The notes beneath the pieces are model-generated. The model saw nothing but the letters and a program-made list of their open reading frames with translations. It was not told the origin of the DNA and searched no databases. The position numbers and the translations under genes are program-made. A DNA stretch of 49,571 nucleotides, from NCBI GenBank assembly GCA_043777375.1, contig JAYWHX010000089.1:1-49571 (forward strand), read 5' to 3'. The stretch's first letter is position 1; each line of letters starts with the position of its first letter. Source of the stretch: TH-plancto1 sp043777375. GTDB lineage: Bacteria > Planctomycetota > Planctomycetia > Planctomycetales > Planctomycetaceae. Below are positions 22,347-31,183 of the stretch, one piece after another.

Positions 22347-24917
22347 TCACAAACTCATTTCCAGCTTCGCATACTCCGCCTTCAGCTCCACCCCACCCAG
22401 CTCCGGATAGAGAATCCGCGTGACTTTGAGCAGCTTCTGGCACTCGGTTTTCTCACCGAGTTGCAGGCACAGGCGAGCCACAATCAGGCGGGTGCGGAGC
22501 CAAGCGGGGCTTCCGGCGGGGTCGAACCCTTCGAGTTGTCGATGGATCAGCTTGGCGCGCTGAAGATCCTTCGGCTGACCATGCTGCTGGAGCAAGCCGC
22601 CGATGGTTTCTAAGAGCTGGCGATCGCGGGGTTGGGACTTTAGCAGTGTCTCATACAGTGCAACTGCCTCGGGGAGATCGCCGGTCGCCGTGTAGGCTTC
22701 GGCCAGGCAGCGATCGACATTCGCAGCCACGTCCGGCGTGAGCTGCGCTCGCTGCGAGTCGAGCCGACGCGCAGCCGACAGCTGCACGCGTCCCAGATCG
22801 TGGCGGGACTTCTCATCCAGACTGACGGCCATCGCGGATAACCCCGAGAGGATCATCAGAATATCCTGCGGAGACGCGGTCGTGGCTGAGGATAGCAACT
22901 TCTCGGCATCAGCCGTTCGTCCCATCCCTGCCAGTGAAATAATTCTCAGCTGGGTCACGGCGGGAACGAGTTGGTCCCAGGCTGGATCGAGTGGGGAGTG
23001 GTCGCGAGCCACCTCGCGCACTTCGACATCTCGGCTATGCAGGATCTGCACCAGCAACGAATCAACAGCGGAGTAGTGGTGGTCGGGGAGGTGCAGCAGC
23101 ACTCGCGCCCAACGCAGCGCGTTCTCGGATTGCGATAGGCTCCACGCGGCGGGCGGCAAGGGCCAAGTCGCCTGTTGGGTCGCCAGCGAGGATTGGGCCC
23201 GCTGCACCCAGACACTCCGCGACGGATTCTGTCCGAACTCCGCGAGGGCCATCTCGAAGCAGTACGGGAGTTGAGCAGCGACTTCGGTCGCCCGCGCATA
23301 ATCTGTCGGAATGATCTCCATAAACTCAATGGCCGAGATCCACTCCTGATGTCGAATGGCGTCAACAGCGAGCGACCACTCGGCCTCGATCCGGGTCGGG
23401 TGATCCGGAAACGATGTGCAATGGTCTTTGAGCTGGGCGACGTAATCGGCTCGTCTGGCTGAAGACGGTTTCTGGTCATGGAGTTTTCCCAGAGTCCACG
23501 CCGCCAGCAGGTGGGCGTCTGCGGCACGAGGATCGCCGGGAAAGCGGGTATGATACTCGGCGAATATTTGAGAGGCCTGTTCGAAATGACCGGCTTCAAT
23601 TTCAATGGAGGCCTGCGTGAACGCGAACTCTGCTGCGTACGGAATCTGGCCGTCCGTGGTGGCCTGCATCACAGCCTGCTGATACGCCGCTGACGCTGTC
23701 ACCCAATCGCGACCCTGAGCAGCGAGTCGTCCCGTACGGACGATGGCGGCCAGTTGATCTCCATACTTCCGCGTCTCGCCTACTCGCGACAGCAGTGCGT
23801 CGGCATACGTTCGCCACGGACCGGAGATCAGCTGCTGCTGAGCTGTGGCCTGCACCCACAAGTCTTCTGCCAGCGCGGTGTCCCCCTTGATCTGCGTGTC
23901 ATTGATGGAGGCCAGCAAGCCCTCGATCGCGACCGCTCGCAACTCGGAGGTGAGTTGCCCCCGCGCCTTGCCATGTTCGAGGATCAACTGGATGGCATCA
24001 GCGGGTGCCTGGAGGACCAGTTGCGTGCGAGCCTGCTCGGCAATCAGGGCATCGCTCATCTCGGGAGTCGGCTCAGTCGCCAGGAGTGACCTGACATACG
24101 CGACAGAATTTTCTGGATCGACCTGCAAGCGGAGCGTCTCGGCCCGCGCCAGCCTGGCGGGCCACACGAAATCGCTATTCACCCGGCGAGAGAGCGTGGC
24201 ACTCCGCTTGTCAGCATCGATCAACGCAGCGGCCCGATCCGCTCCGACGGGCTGTAATTGAGCGAGGTTGACGTTCATTCGAATAATGAGGTACTCGATC
24301 TCGTCGCCAATTCGTCGGAGTTCGCTCGCCGTGACGCCTGCAGCCATCGGACGTGCGGGAGTGGAACTCTTAGCTGTCAATCGTTCTTGAGACTTAGCAG
24401 TCACCCGTGAAGCGGATTGGTTCGACTCTTTGATCTCGATGACCGATGAATGGAGTGACGCGAGGGCGGCCCGCGTGGAATTCAACGCAGCCATTCGCTG
24501 TAAGTCAGACTCGGGGTCGAGCACACTCTTCCAGTATTCCCAGAGGGATCGATCACACAACAGTGTCGCTTGTCGAGCACGCACCATGACCCAGCGCGGT
24601 GTATCGCGCTGCCCCAGAAGCGGGGTAATTGACTCCTCTGCGCGAGTCCACAGCTCGGTGGATTCGGCGTCCGATGTGGCTTCAACTGCATGCGAAGCGA
24701 AGACTCGCGATAACTCCACAGCCAGGATCGCCTGCTGTGCCGGGTCCAATTCTGGCTCAGCCAATCGGGACAGAGCGTACTCCTCAGCCACCGAGAACAG
24801 CCCTTGCTGTCGCAGCCCCGCAAAGTAAATCGGCAGCTCTGCATCATCGCTGGCCACTGTCCACAAGGAACTGGATAGCCAGAGGATCACCGCGATGAGG
24901 ATCGAGCGACCGCGCAC
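22347..24917 (-). CDS. Secreted tetratricopeptide repeat protein (856 aa)
   Basis: 856 residues with a Sec signal peptide (RSILIAVILWLSSSLWTVAS). TPR-like helices run through most of the length, e.g. AAEFAFTQASIEIEAGHFEQASQIFAEYHTRFPGDPRAADAHLLAAWTLG and, near the end, CLAEAYTATGDLPEAVALYETLLKSQPRDRQLLETIGGLLQQHGQ. The mature N-terminus (ELPIYFAGLRQQGLFSVAEEYAL) resembles that of the larger TPR protein at 34265 (VQSFVEGLRDRGYYDIALMYL), so the two may be distant paralogues. It is presumably a periplasmic scaffold. No catalytic motif is seen. Confidence 0.82.
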   Translation of the reverse strand: MRGRSILIAVILWLSSSLWTVASDDAELPIYFAGLRQQGLFSVAEEYALSRLAEPELDPAQQAILAVELSRVFASHAVEATSDAESTELWTRAEESITPLLGQRDTPRWVMVRARQATLLCDRSLWEYWKSVLDPESDLQRMAALNSTRAALASLHSSVIEIKESNQSASRVTAKSQERLTAKSSTPARPMAAGVTASELRRIGDEIEYLIIRMNVNLAQLQPVGADRAAALIDADKRSATLSRRVNSDFVWPARLARAETLRLQVDPENSVAYVRSLLATEPTPEMSDALIAEQARTQLVLQAPADAIQLILEHGKARGQLTSELRAVAIEGLLASINDTQIKGDTALAEDLWVQATAQQQLISGPWRTYADALLSRVGETRKYGDQLAAIVRTGRLAAQGRDWVTASAAYQQAVMQATTDGQIPYAAEFAFTQASIEIEAGHFEQASQIFAEYHTRFPGDPRAADAHLLAAWTLGKLHDQKPSSARRADYVAQLKDHCTSFPDHPTRIEAEWSLAVDAIRHQEWISAIEFMEIIPTDYARATEVAAQLPYCFEMALAEFGQNPSRSVWVQRAQSSLATQQATWPLPPAAWSLSQSENALRWARVLLHLPDHHYSAVDSLLVQILHSRDVEVREVARDHSPLDPAWDQLVPAVTQLRIISLAGMGRTADAEKLLSSATTASPQDILMILSGLSAMAVSLDEKSRHDLGRVQLSAARRLDSQRAQLTPDVAANVDRCLAEAYTATGDLPEAVALYETLLKSQPRDRQLLETIGGLLQQHGQPKDLQRAKLIHRQLEGFDPAGSPAWLRTRLIVARLCLQLGEKTECQKLLKVTRILYPELGGVELKAEYAKLEMSL

Positions 24918-25497
24918 GATGAGTGGTCCTGGGAGACTGAGTCGAGGAACAGTGTTTCGAAGTTCTACGACAAAGGTTCAATCCCGACAAGAGGGGCCAC
25001 GCGAACCGAGTGGCTTGTGTCTGGCCAGATCTTATGGCACCGGGATAAACGCACGACGCGTAGTCGACATGTCCCGCCAATCCCCGAGCGCGACGGTCAC
25101 CTCCATCTAGCCCGCTGCGCCAGCAAGGGCCGTGTGCCAAAACCCCGGTTACCGCAGTAGGCGGGCTTTGTTTGTCCTCCACATTCTCCGAAAAGCGAAG
25201 ACAAACAAAGCTGGCATCGGCCCCTCGCCAGCAGGTCGACTCACAGCCCAAGATGATGATTGTTCGGCACGCGGCCCTTGCTCGCGCAGCGGGCTGAACG
25301 TGTGGAGATCTCCACAGTGCCATAAACTATGGCGACACACAGTTGCTTCGGAGCGCGAGACTTATTTGGCGCGCTGCCATGTGTGCCATCGCTCACGTCG
25401 CCCTGCGACTGAGATCCAGCCGGCCCTTCGAATCACTGGGATGCGTGTGAGATATCGTCTTCTCGTGTGCAGAATGCGAGCCGCGGAGCGACATCGC
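24918..25497. other. Intergenic region carrying a nested palindromic element
   Basis: 580 bases between the TPR gene and lpxK, both on the minus strand. The middle third is the nested repeat at 25109-25295. The remainder shows no credible gene. The lpxK stop lies at 25498. Confidence 0.6.
25109..25295. repeat. Nested palindromic element (second copy of outer arms)
   Basis: The outer arms 25109-25138 and 25266-25295 are 30-bp inverted repeats with only two mismatches (arm begins AGCCCGCTGCGC). Inside lies a perfect 12-bp inverted repeat, GCTTTGTTTGTC at 25165-25176 with its complement at 25200-25211. The outer arms match those at 11618-11779, but the inner palindrome is unrelated. Confidence 0.9.
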
Positions 25498-26604
25498 CTA
25501 CAACGGTGATCGATCGTGGACATCTCGCAGTAGTCCCCTCAACTGCGATTCAGCCTGCTCCTCCTCGAACCGCAGTTCGATCTCCAGCGCCCAGACGGGT
25601 ACGCCTCCCAGGCACGTGTCGGGGATCTTCACGAGATCCTTCAGTGTGGTCATAAGGCATTCCGCTTTGAGGGACTGCGCCCATGCACCGATCAACTCGA
25701 TATCCGGCAAAGGGTACGCATGGTGATCGGTATAGGTGCGGAAGCGATCGTCGGGGATCGCGATACCACTTCCAGTGAGCGTCCGCCGAAACCCAGCTGG
25801 GTTCCCGATCCCACAGAACGCCGCAGCACGCAGCGGCAGTAGCTCATTCAAGCTGCGAGTTTCGCCGCGCGCGTTGATGAAACGAGTCGGCTGGAAGCGG
25901 CTCATGAGAACGGGTGCGGATGTCCAGCGCTGGATCGCCTCGAGAATCCCTTGCCGTGTGACTTCATCAACCTGATCGGAACGAGTCACCAGCACGCAGC
26001 TAGCTCGGCGGAGTGAACGCAGCGGTTCTCGAAGTAGTCCTCTCGGCAGCAGGTGGCCATAGCCCCACGGATTCAGGCAGTCGATGAGCACGAGATCGAA
26101 GTGGCGAGCAATTCGTCGGTGCTGGAAGGCATCGTCCAGAACGAGAGCGTTCGGGCGTTCGGACTCCGACAGTGCGGCGAGATCGAGAGCGGCCGCAACT
26201 CGATCCGGATTCAGCCGGTGCAAGACGCCAGGAACAAGTTGGTCCAGCACGAGCTTCTCGTCATTGGTTCCTCCATCTCCTTTGTATCCACGACTGATGA
26301 TGGCAGGCGTCGCCCCGAGAGATTGCAGTGTACGAACGACCCAGGCGACAGTCGGTGTTTTTCCAGTCCCGCCAGCGGTCAGATTTCCGACACTGATCAC
26401 CGTTGCGGGAACGCGTGTCTGTGCTTTCCACCCGCGATCAAACGCGTAATTGCGAAGTGCCATCGCAGCTGCGTAGAACGGTTCCAGTATTGAAAGTCCC
26501 GCACGGAGACCGTACGCAGCCAGCCCCGCGCGCTGTCCCGAGATAATGTCCATCCAGTGCGAAGCACGCGATTCCTGCCGCGATTTTTGACTGTCGGAAC
26601 TCAT
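25498..26604 (-). CDS. lpxK: Tetraacyldisaccharide 4'-kinase
   Basis: 368 residues. Phosphorylates the lipid A precursor at the inner membrane, step six of lipid A synthesis. The N-terminal helical stretch (YGLRAGLSILEPFYAAAMALRNYAFDRG) is followed by Walker A, GNLTAGGTGKTP (residues 73-84), ISRGYKGDGG, LVLDDAFQHRRI, LIDCLNPWGYGHLLPRGLLREPL, and AFCGIGNPAGFRRTL, all standard for LpxK. Its presence implies a lipid A outer membrane. The ATG overlaps the stop of the upstream DUF971 gene by four bases, so the two are translationally coupled. Confidence 0.94.
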   Translation of the reverse strand: MSSDSQKSRQESRASHWMDIISGQRAGLAAYGLRAGLSILEPFYAAAMALRNYAFDRGWKAQTRVPATVISVGNLTAGGTGKTPTVAWVVRTLQSLGATPAIISRGYKGDGGTNDEKLVLDQLVPGVLHRLNPDRVAAALDLAALSESERPNALVLDDAFQHRRIARHFDLVLIDCLNPWGYGHLLPRGLLREPLRSLRRASCVLVTRSDQVDEVTRQGILEAIQRWTSAPVLMSRFQPTRFINARGETRSLNELLPLRAAAFCGIGNPAGFRRTLTGSGIAIPDDRFRTYTDHHAYPLPDIELIGAWAQSLKAECLMTTLKDLVKIPDTCLGGVPVWALEIELRFEEEQAESQLRGLLRDVHDRSPL

Positions 26605-26933
26605 GACCGAGCCGCAATCTCTTGCCCGAGCTTCCGCAAGAAGTCCAGCGAGTAGATGCCGGTGTTGTGCCCATCACTGAACTGGATAGCGTAGGCATAG
26701 TTGCCGAGCGGACGCATCCCCAGCACCTTGAGTGGCTGAGTTTCCGCAAACGTCAAAACTGGGAGCAGGCCAAAACCGCCCGGCGCGACAGGTTTCTCGA
26801 CAGGAGCCTGAGCACAGGTCGCGCAGGGGCAACGATCTCGCAACTCTCGCCAGGTCACGCGGTGTATTATCCCATCTGCCCACTCCAGAGAGAGGGCAGC
26901 GGCATCTCCTCGAAGATGGGACAACGCAATCAT
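26601..26933 (-). CDS. DUF971 domain protein (gamma-butyrobetaine hydroxylase N-terminal-like)
   Basis: 110 residues from the ATG at 26933. LSLEWADGIIHRVTWRELRDRCPCATC is the DUF971 start, with the CPCATC cysteines, and GNYAYAIQFSDGHNTGIYSLDFLRKL the end. This is the domain found at the N-terminus of eukaryotic gamma-butyrobetaine hydroxylases, where it binds zinc. Bacterial stand-alone members have been linked to iron-sulfur cluster carrier genes. The frame opens 28 codons earlier at 27017; ATG 26933 fits the family. It overlaps lpxK by 4 bp. Confidence 0.88.
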   Translation of the reverse strand: MIALSHLRGDAAALSLEWADGIIHRVTWRELRDRCPCATCAQAPVEKPVAPGGFGLLPVLTFAETQPLKVLGMRPLGNYAYAIQFSDGHNTGIYSLDFLRKLGQEIAARS

Positions 26934-27072
26934 TCGAACTTCCGTTGAGAGGTCACTTCCAGGATGGACCGACTTCGCGAATTGCGACCCGGAACTTAGC
27001 GTGTGAGAGTATACCAACTCCCCACGAGTCCACGATAAGGGAGGCTGGCCGAACCGATCAGCACCAATGACA

Positions 27073-27103
27073 AAAGCACGTGAAGGTATCCCTCACGTGC
27101 TTT
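27073..27103 (-). terminator. Intrinsic terminator-like hairpin
   Basis: An 11-bp perfect stem AAAGCACGTGA (27073-27083) pairs with TCACGTGCTTT (27093-27103), with a 9-nt loop and a short T run on either strand. It lies 50 bases after the stop of the small minus-strand gene at 27153, whose transcript it probably ends. Confidence 0.75.
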
Positions 27104-27152
27104 GTAATCGAGGATCGCAGACGACCGGTGGAAGCGGCCTGTCTATCAATAC

Positions 27153-27488
27153 TTACTGGGGTTCCGCTGAGATCGTCACAGTATCGTAGGTTTGGCTCGG
27201 CTGAGCGACCTTGCGGTATCCGATGTCACGAATGACTTCGAGGACCTCACTCCACGTGGGAAACTGGCGTCCGCTACGACGCTTGTAGTCATCCATGGCC
27301 TTCATGAATTCAACTTCGTCGGGTCGGTAATCGCGTTCGCAGGTCGTCGGGTCGATCTGACGTCGGCGTTCGACCTTCCGTCGCTCGGCTCCGGGGAACA
27401 CTGGTTCCGCGACAGCTCGGCGATCTTTGGCGGACTGACGCCGAGTGACGTTCAGTTCACTCGGAGCCTCTAAAGTTCGGGTCGCCAT
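27153..27488 (-). CDS. Conserved hypothetical protein, charged, 111 aa
   Basis: 111 residues from the ATG at 27488 (AAAGGTG lies ~9 bases upstream; a GTG at 27500 is also open). The N-terminal half is very basic (RRQSAKDRRAV, GAERRKVERRRQID). The C-terminal half, CERDYRPDEVEFMKAMDDYKRRSGRQFPTWSEVLEVIRDIGYRKV, reads as a compact helical domain that I associate with planctomycete-specific small proteins. A DNA- or RNA-binding role is conceivable from the charge, but no known domain is recognised. Confidence 0.7.
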   Translation of the reverse strand: MATRTLEAPSELNVTRRQSAKDRRAVAEPVFPGAERRKVERRRQIDPTTCERDYRPDEVEFMKAMDDYKRRSGRQFPTWSEVLEVIRDIGYRKVAQPSQTYDTVTISAEPQ

Positions 27489-27832
27489 GGGCACACACAC
27501 CTTTCGGGGGAAAAAAGGAGAAAACGATCATCCAAGTCCATGATCCCTCATGGGAACTTGTGGTGATCAGGCTACGATCCGTCACAATGAATATGGGGTG
27601 TATTCTCCTGCCAGGCAGACCTTACGAATCAATTCGCGTGGAAAACATGCGTCGTGTTCGACGGTTGTAGGGGTTGGTGGGATTCCACGAACCTTGATCG
27701 TTACAGCAACCTGCCTGCATGTGGTTCTTCAATATTGATGCGTACGCTCATCATATGTCTGCATGGCATCTCTGCCGCGAACTAGCTTTGAGCAGCCCCA
27801 TCGCGTGCCAACCCTTTCAGCGACTCTGTCTC
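27489..27832. other. Intergenic region before the FHA-EAL gene
   Basis: 344 bases between divergent genes. The FHA-EAL frame is open upstream to 27719, but residues before MTLSTIRLPL show no domain, so the start is uncertain within this stretch. No repeats were noticed. Confidence 0.4.
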
Positions 27833-29008
27833 ATGACCCTTTCCACGATCCGCCTGCCCCTCAAGGGAAGCAGCAACCGCGTCGAGACCGGCTGGTGCCT
27901 CACCGGTTGCCTTCCACCGGCGCGCACGCTCTCGTCAATCGTCATCGATTCGGATGCATTTGTGATCGGACGGCGGCCAGGCGTCAGTCTTCAAGTGGCC
28001 TCGGTCCGTGTCTCGGGACGGCATGCAGAAATCCTGCGTGTGGGCGAACACTTGTTTATCCGTGACTTGGGCAGCACGAATGGCACCTTCGTGAACCGCC
28101 GCCGTGTCCGCCAACCGACGCCAATTGGAGACGGCGACCATATCGAAATCGCCGATCTGGAATTCCGCCTGGAGTACCACCGGTCGCAGTGTGACTCCAC
28201 GCTCAATATGAAGAAGACTGCCGCTTGCGTCGATACGATGGAATCCGATTGGGTGCTCAGTCAGTTCGAACGCTTGATTCGTGAGCGTGAAGTGACAGCC
28301 TACTTCCAACCACTCATCGATCTTCAAGACAGCTCGATCATTGGCTACGAGGCCTTGGCCCGCAGCACTGTTCCCGGGTTGGAAAATCCAGGCCTCATGT
28401 TCCAAACCGCGCAGATGGTCAGCCGAGAAGTCGAGCTGTCACTGATCTGTCGGCAACGGGCCCTTGAGGGAGCACAGCAACTTGCCCCCCAGTCGAGAAT
28501 CTTCGTCAATACGCATCCGCTGGAGTCCCCTTCAGTTGATCTGATTCCATCGATCAGCGTCTTAAAAGCGAAATACCCGCACATCCCGATGGTCGTCGAA
28601 ATCCATGAAGGTGCCGTCCACGATGCCCGCACCATGAGCGAGACAGCGAAAGCCCTCCGTGATCTGGGCGTGGAATTGGCATATGACGATTTCGGTGCCG
28701 GGCAGGCTCGACTGGTTGAGCTGGTCAAGGTGCCGCCAGACTATTTGAAGTTCGATATGTGCCTGATCCGCAATATTGACAAAGCCGATGCTCAGCAGCG
28801 ACGGATGCTCAAAATGCTAGTCGATATGGCCAATGACATTCCCACGATCACTCTGGCCGAAGGCATCGAAACCGCCGAAGAGGCTGAAGCCTGCCGAGAT
28901 CTTGGGTTCCATCTGGCTCAGGGCTACTATTTTGGGAAACCGATGACAGCTGCGAATGCAGTGCTCGCGGCAGACACCCAGAAGGCGATGCGATCCGTGG
29001 CGAAATAA
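27833..29008 (+). CDS. FHA-EAL protein (phosphothreonine-binding plus cyclic-di-GMP phosphodiesterase)
   Basis: 391 residues from the ATG at 27833. Residues ~43-112 form an FHA domain (FVIGRRPG, SGRHAEI, DLGSTNGTFVN), which binds phosphothreonine. Residues ~138-385 form an EAL domain with all key residues: E173 in YEALAR, N226 in IFVNTHP, E256, D285/D286 in DDFGAG, K306 in YLKFDM, E343 in AEGIET, and Q363 in LAQGYYFGKP. It is therefore expected to hydrolyse cyclic di-GMP. A GGDEF domain is absent. The architecture suggests that Ser/Thr kinase signalling controls c-di-GMP turnover, which is inference. Confidence 0.9.
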   Translation: MTLSTIRLPLKGSSNRVETGWCLTGCLPPARTLSSIVIDSDAFVIGRRPGVSLQVASVRVSGRHAEILRVGEHLFIRDLGSTNGTFVNRRRVRQPTPIGDGDHIEIADLEFRLEYHRSQCDSTLNMKKTAACVDTMESDWVLSQFERLIREREVTAYFQPLIDLQDSSIIGYEALARSTVPGLENPGLMFQTAQMVSREVELSLICRQRALEGAQQLAPQSRIFVNTHPLESPSVDLIPSISVLKAKYPHIPMVVEIHEGAVHDARTMSETAKALRDLGVELAYDDFGAGQARLVELVKVPPDYLKFDMCLIRNIDKADAQQRRMLKMLVDMANDIPTITLAEGIETAEEAEACRDLGFHLAQGYYFGKPMTAANAVLAADTQKAMRSVAK

Positions 29009-29332
29009 CGCTCGTCACGAGAGGGAAATGTGGCAACTCGGCATTTTGCCGGATTACATCATTCGATCTTGATATTAAATTCATCGTATCGACAAGCAGA
29101 GAGGCTCGACAGGCAGCATCCATTTTACGGGCATCCTATGCCCCATGATGCATGTCCGGCCTCATGATTTGCTGGCGTCCGACCGAGCGACTAGACTCCG
29201 CTTGAATCTGACTTTGACTCCAGTCAATCATGGTTCGCATTCGAACGACGACTGCGAAACTTGATCAGTCAGACTTCAGCAGCCGTAATACGGTTGTTGA
29301 AAAATTCCCTCGCCCCCTCTCGTGAGAATCCC
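29009..29332. other. Intergenic region upstream of the aquaporin gene
   Basis: 324 bases. The aquaporin frame is open from 29261, but the ATG at 29333 fits the family start. I see no repeat, hairpin or small gene. Confidence 0.4.
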
Positions 29333-29977
29333 ATGCTGGCTCGTAAATTGGTGACTGAAGCAATCGGTACTTTCTTTCTCGTGCTGACGATTGGGTGCAC
29401 CGTCATCCTGTCGGCCAATGCCGCCAATGGGATTATCCCCCCACTGGCGATCGGCTCGGCCTTGATGGTCATGGTCTTCGCGGGCGGGCACCTCTCAGGC
29501 GGTCACTACAACCCGGCGGTCACGCTGGCTGTCACGATCCGAGGTCGCCACCCCAAGGGCGAAGTTGTGCCGTACTGGATTGCCCAGATCATGGGAGCTG
29601 TGCTGGCCGCTTTCGCTGCCACCTACTTGACCGGCATCAGCGGCAAGACGGCTGCCCCTCCGGCCGATGCAATGAAGGCGCTCTTGGCTGAGTTTCTGTT
29701 TACCTTCGCACTGGCCTATGTCGTCCTCAACGTCGCGACCGCCAAGGCGACCTCGGGGAATTCGTTCTACGGATTGGCGATCGGCTTCACAGTCCTGACC
29801 GGAGCATTTGCTGTCGGCTCGATTTCGGGCGGCGCGTTCAATCCAGCTGTGGCGATTGGTGCCAGCTTGATGGGCTTGATCCACATGCCCTCAATCTGGA
29901 TTCACATCGTCGGCGACCTGGCTGGCGGATTGGTCGCTGGCCTGACCTTCCTGTACCTGAATCCGAACGACAAGTAA
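29333..29977 (+). CDS. Aquaporin / MIP-family channel
   Basis: 214 residues with six predicted membrane helices. Starts MLARKLVTEAIGTFFLV, the classical MIP N-terminus. The two half-helices carry NPA boxes at residues 60-62 (GGHYNPAVTLAV) and 170-172 (GGAFNPAVAIG). Position 173, after the second NPA, is Val, whereas almost all aquaporins and glycerol facilitators have Arg there as part of the aromatic/arginine selectivity filter. Length is slightly short for the family. It probably conducts water or small neutral solutes, but selectivity should differ from standard channels. A strong hairpin follows at 30004-30037. Confidence 0.9.
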   Translation: MLARKLVTEAIGTFFLVLTIGCTVILSANAANGIIPPLAIGSALMVMVFAGGHLSGGHYNPAVTLAVTIRGRHPKGEVVPYWIAQIMGAVLAAFAATYLTGISGKTAAPPADAMKALLAEFLFTFALAYVVLNVATAKATSGNSFYGLAIGFTVLTGAFAVGSISGGAFNPAVAIGASLMGLIHMPSIWIHIVGDLAGGLVAGLTFLYLNPNDK

Positions 29978-29993
29978 CGATCACTGAACTCTC

Positions 29994-30332
29994 TCACGGA
30001 TATCGGTTCACGAAGCGGACAATCGCTTCGTGAACCGTTTCCATTTTGGCGTCGAGATTTGGGGCGTCGTTGAGCGGAATCAACTCCAAGATCACTGCCA
30101 GTTCGTCGCGCATCTGGTCGTAATCAGCAGATGATTCGGCCTGCGAGCTGAAGTACCGGGTGTGAAAAAAGTAGCCGTAGATCCCGCAGGTAATCGCCCA
30201 CGGGGCGAACCCGCAATTCTGCTCTAATGTGATGCGAGCCCCGAGAGCGTGCTCGTCATCTCGCACGATGATGCCCCCCTCGGTACCAGATGTCCCCACC
30301 TCAGCACTGTCGTCATACGGAGTCCAAGACAT
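29994..30332 (-). CDS. Hypothetical protein (112 aa) next to a methyltransferase gene
   Basis: 112 residues from the ATG at 30332 (MSWTPYDDSAEVGTSGTEGG). There is a core GARITLEQNCGFAPWAITCGIYGYFFHTRYF and an acidic helical C-terminal half (DYDQMRDELAVILELIPLND...). I do not recognise a family. It follows the methyltransferase gene by 43 bp on the same strand and is probably co-transcribed with it. Its last codons contain a 14-bp palindrome that also lies behind the convergent aquaporin gene. Confidence 0.65.
   Translation of the reverse strand: MSWTPYDDSAEVGTSGTEGGIIVRDDEHALGARITLEQNCGFAPWAITCGIYGYFFHTRYFSSQAESSADYDQMRDELAVILELIPLNDAPNLDAKMETVHEAIVRFVNRYP
30004..30037 (+). terminator. 14-bp perfect hairpin between convergent genes, inside the 3' coding end of the minus-strand gene
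   Basis: CGGTTCACGAAGCG (30004-30017) pairs perfectly with 30024-30037 over a 6-nt loop, 26 bases after the aquaporin stop. The trailing plus-strand text (TTTCCATTTT) is only moderately T-rich. The same bases encode residues VHEAIVRFVNR of the gene at 29994-30332. Confidence 0.6.
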
Positions 30333-30375
30333 GACGACCTCCAGACTGCGTACCCAACACTGGTCAAATCTATCC

Positions 30376-30987
30376 CTAAGCGGCGGGCTTATGTCCCACT
30401 GTGATGGTATCGATGATCGGTGGCAGCCCAGAAGCAGCCACGCGGCCACCGGTGATGACTTTGCGGAACACCTTCAGGTACTGCATGAAGCGGTTCTTGA
30501 ATGGCTCCAGCGACTCAGCCACTGACAGGTCGACTTGCAACCCCGCCTCGTCGTACAGGCTCTTCATCCCCTCGGGATAAATCCGCCAGCAATCGATCGG
30601 TGCTTCGTGATAACCCCATGACACGGGATTGATTGTAATGACGATCCCTCCCGGTTTACAGACGCGGGCGACCTCGGGCATCCACAACCAAGTCTTCCTG
30701 ACGTGCTCGATGACTTGGCCCGAGAACACGATGTCATAGGTGTTTGAAGGGATTCCAAAATCGTAGTCCCCCTTGGCCCGATAAGTCAGCCGTTGGTCTT
30801 CAAAGATGTCCAGCGTGTCCCACTGCAATGTGGAATTGTTCACGATCTTTCGGTACGTCGATGGAAACCCATCTGGACCAATTTCCAGCACACGCATCCC
30901 ATCGCGAAAGCAGCTGAGGGCGTGCTTGGCAAAAATTAGCTGGCTATTGAGATGCATGGAATCTTCTTCAGAGGAGCAACACGCCAT
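30376..30987 (-). CDS. Class I SAM-dependent methyltransferase
   Basis: 203 residues. VLEIGPDGFPS is motif I (an atypical GPDGF in place of GxGxG), TLDIFED the acidic motif, YDIVFSGQVIEHV the motif IV region and VARVCKPGGIVITINP the post-motif (Methyltransf_11-like). The C-terminal part, CWRIYPEGMKSLYDEAGL, resembles methyltransferases found in sugar or cell-surface clusters, but no such genes are nearby. Start ATG 30987 is used; ATG 30957 is an alternative. Substrate is unknown. Confidence 0.8.
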   Translation of the reverse strand: MACCSSEEDSMHLNSQLIFAKHALSCFRDGMRVLEIGPDGFPSTYRKIVNNSTLQWDTLDIFEDQRLTYRAKGDYDFGIPSNTYDIVFSGQVIEHVRKTWLWMPEVARVCKPGGIVITINPVSWGYHEAPIDCWRIYPEGMKSLYDEAGLQVDLSVAESLEPFKNRFMQYLKVFRKVITGGRVAASGLPPIIDTITVGHKPAA

Positions 30988-31117
30988 CGGGCGAGGGTGA
31001 GCAGAGTTGAGTGACGAAAGGTAACGTCACTCCCCACCAGCCGCCAAGATCAAACTCCAAGTGACCTGTGGGATGATTCAACCGGAGCCCGCGAACAGCT
31101 CTCGCGTGGTGTGGAAA

Positions 31118-31150
31118 TGAAAAACGGGTCGGCGAGATCGCCGACCCGTT
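31118..31150 (-). terminator. Intrinsic terminator after the LysM-YkuD gene
   Basis: On the minus strand, AACGGGTCGGCG pairs with its perfect complement around a 4-nt loop, followed by TTTTT (31118-31150 on the plus strand as AAAAACGGG...CCCGTT). It lies 34 bases after the stop codon at 31184. Confidence 0.88.
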
Positions 31151-31183
31151 CAGTGGAGTGTTACTGTTGTCGTCTCAAGCCTG

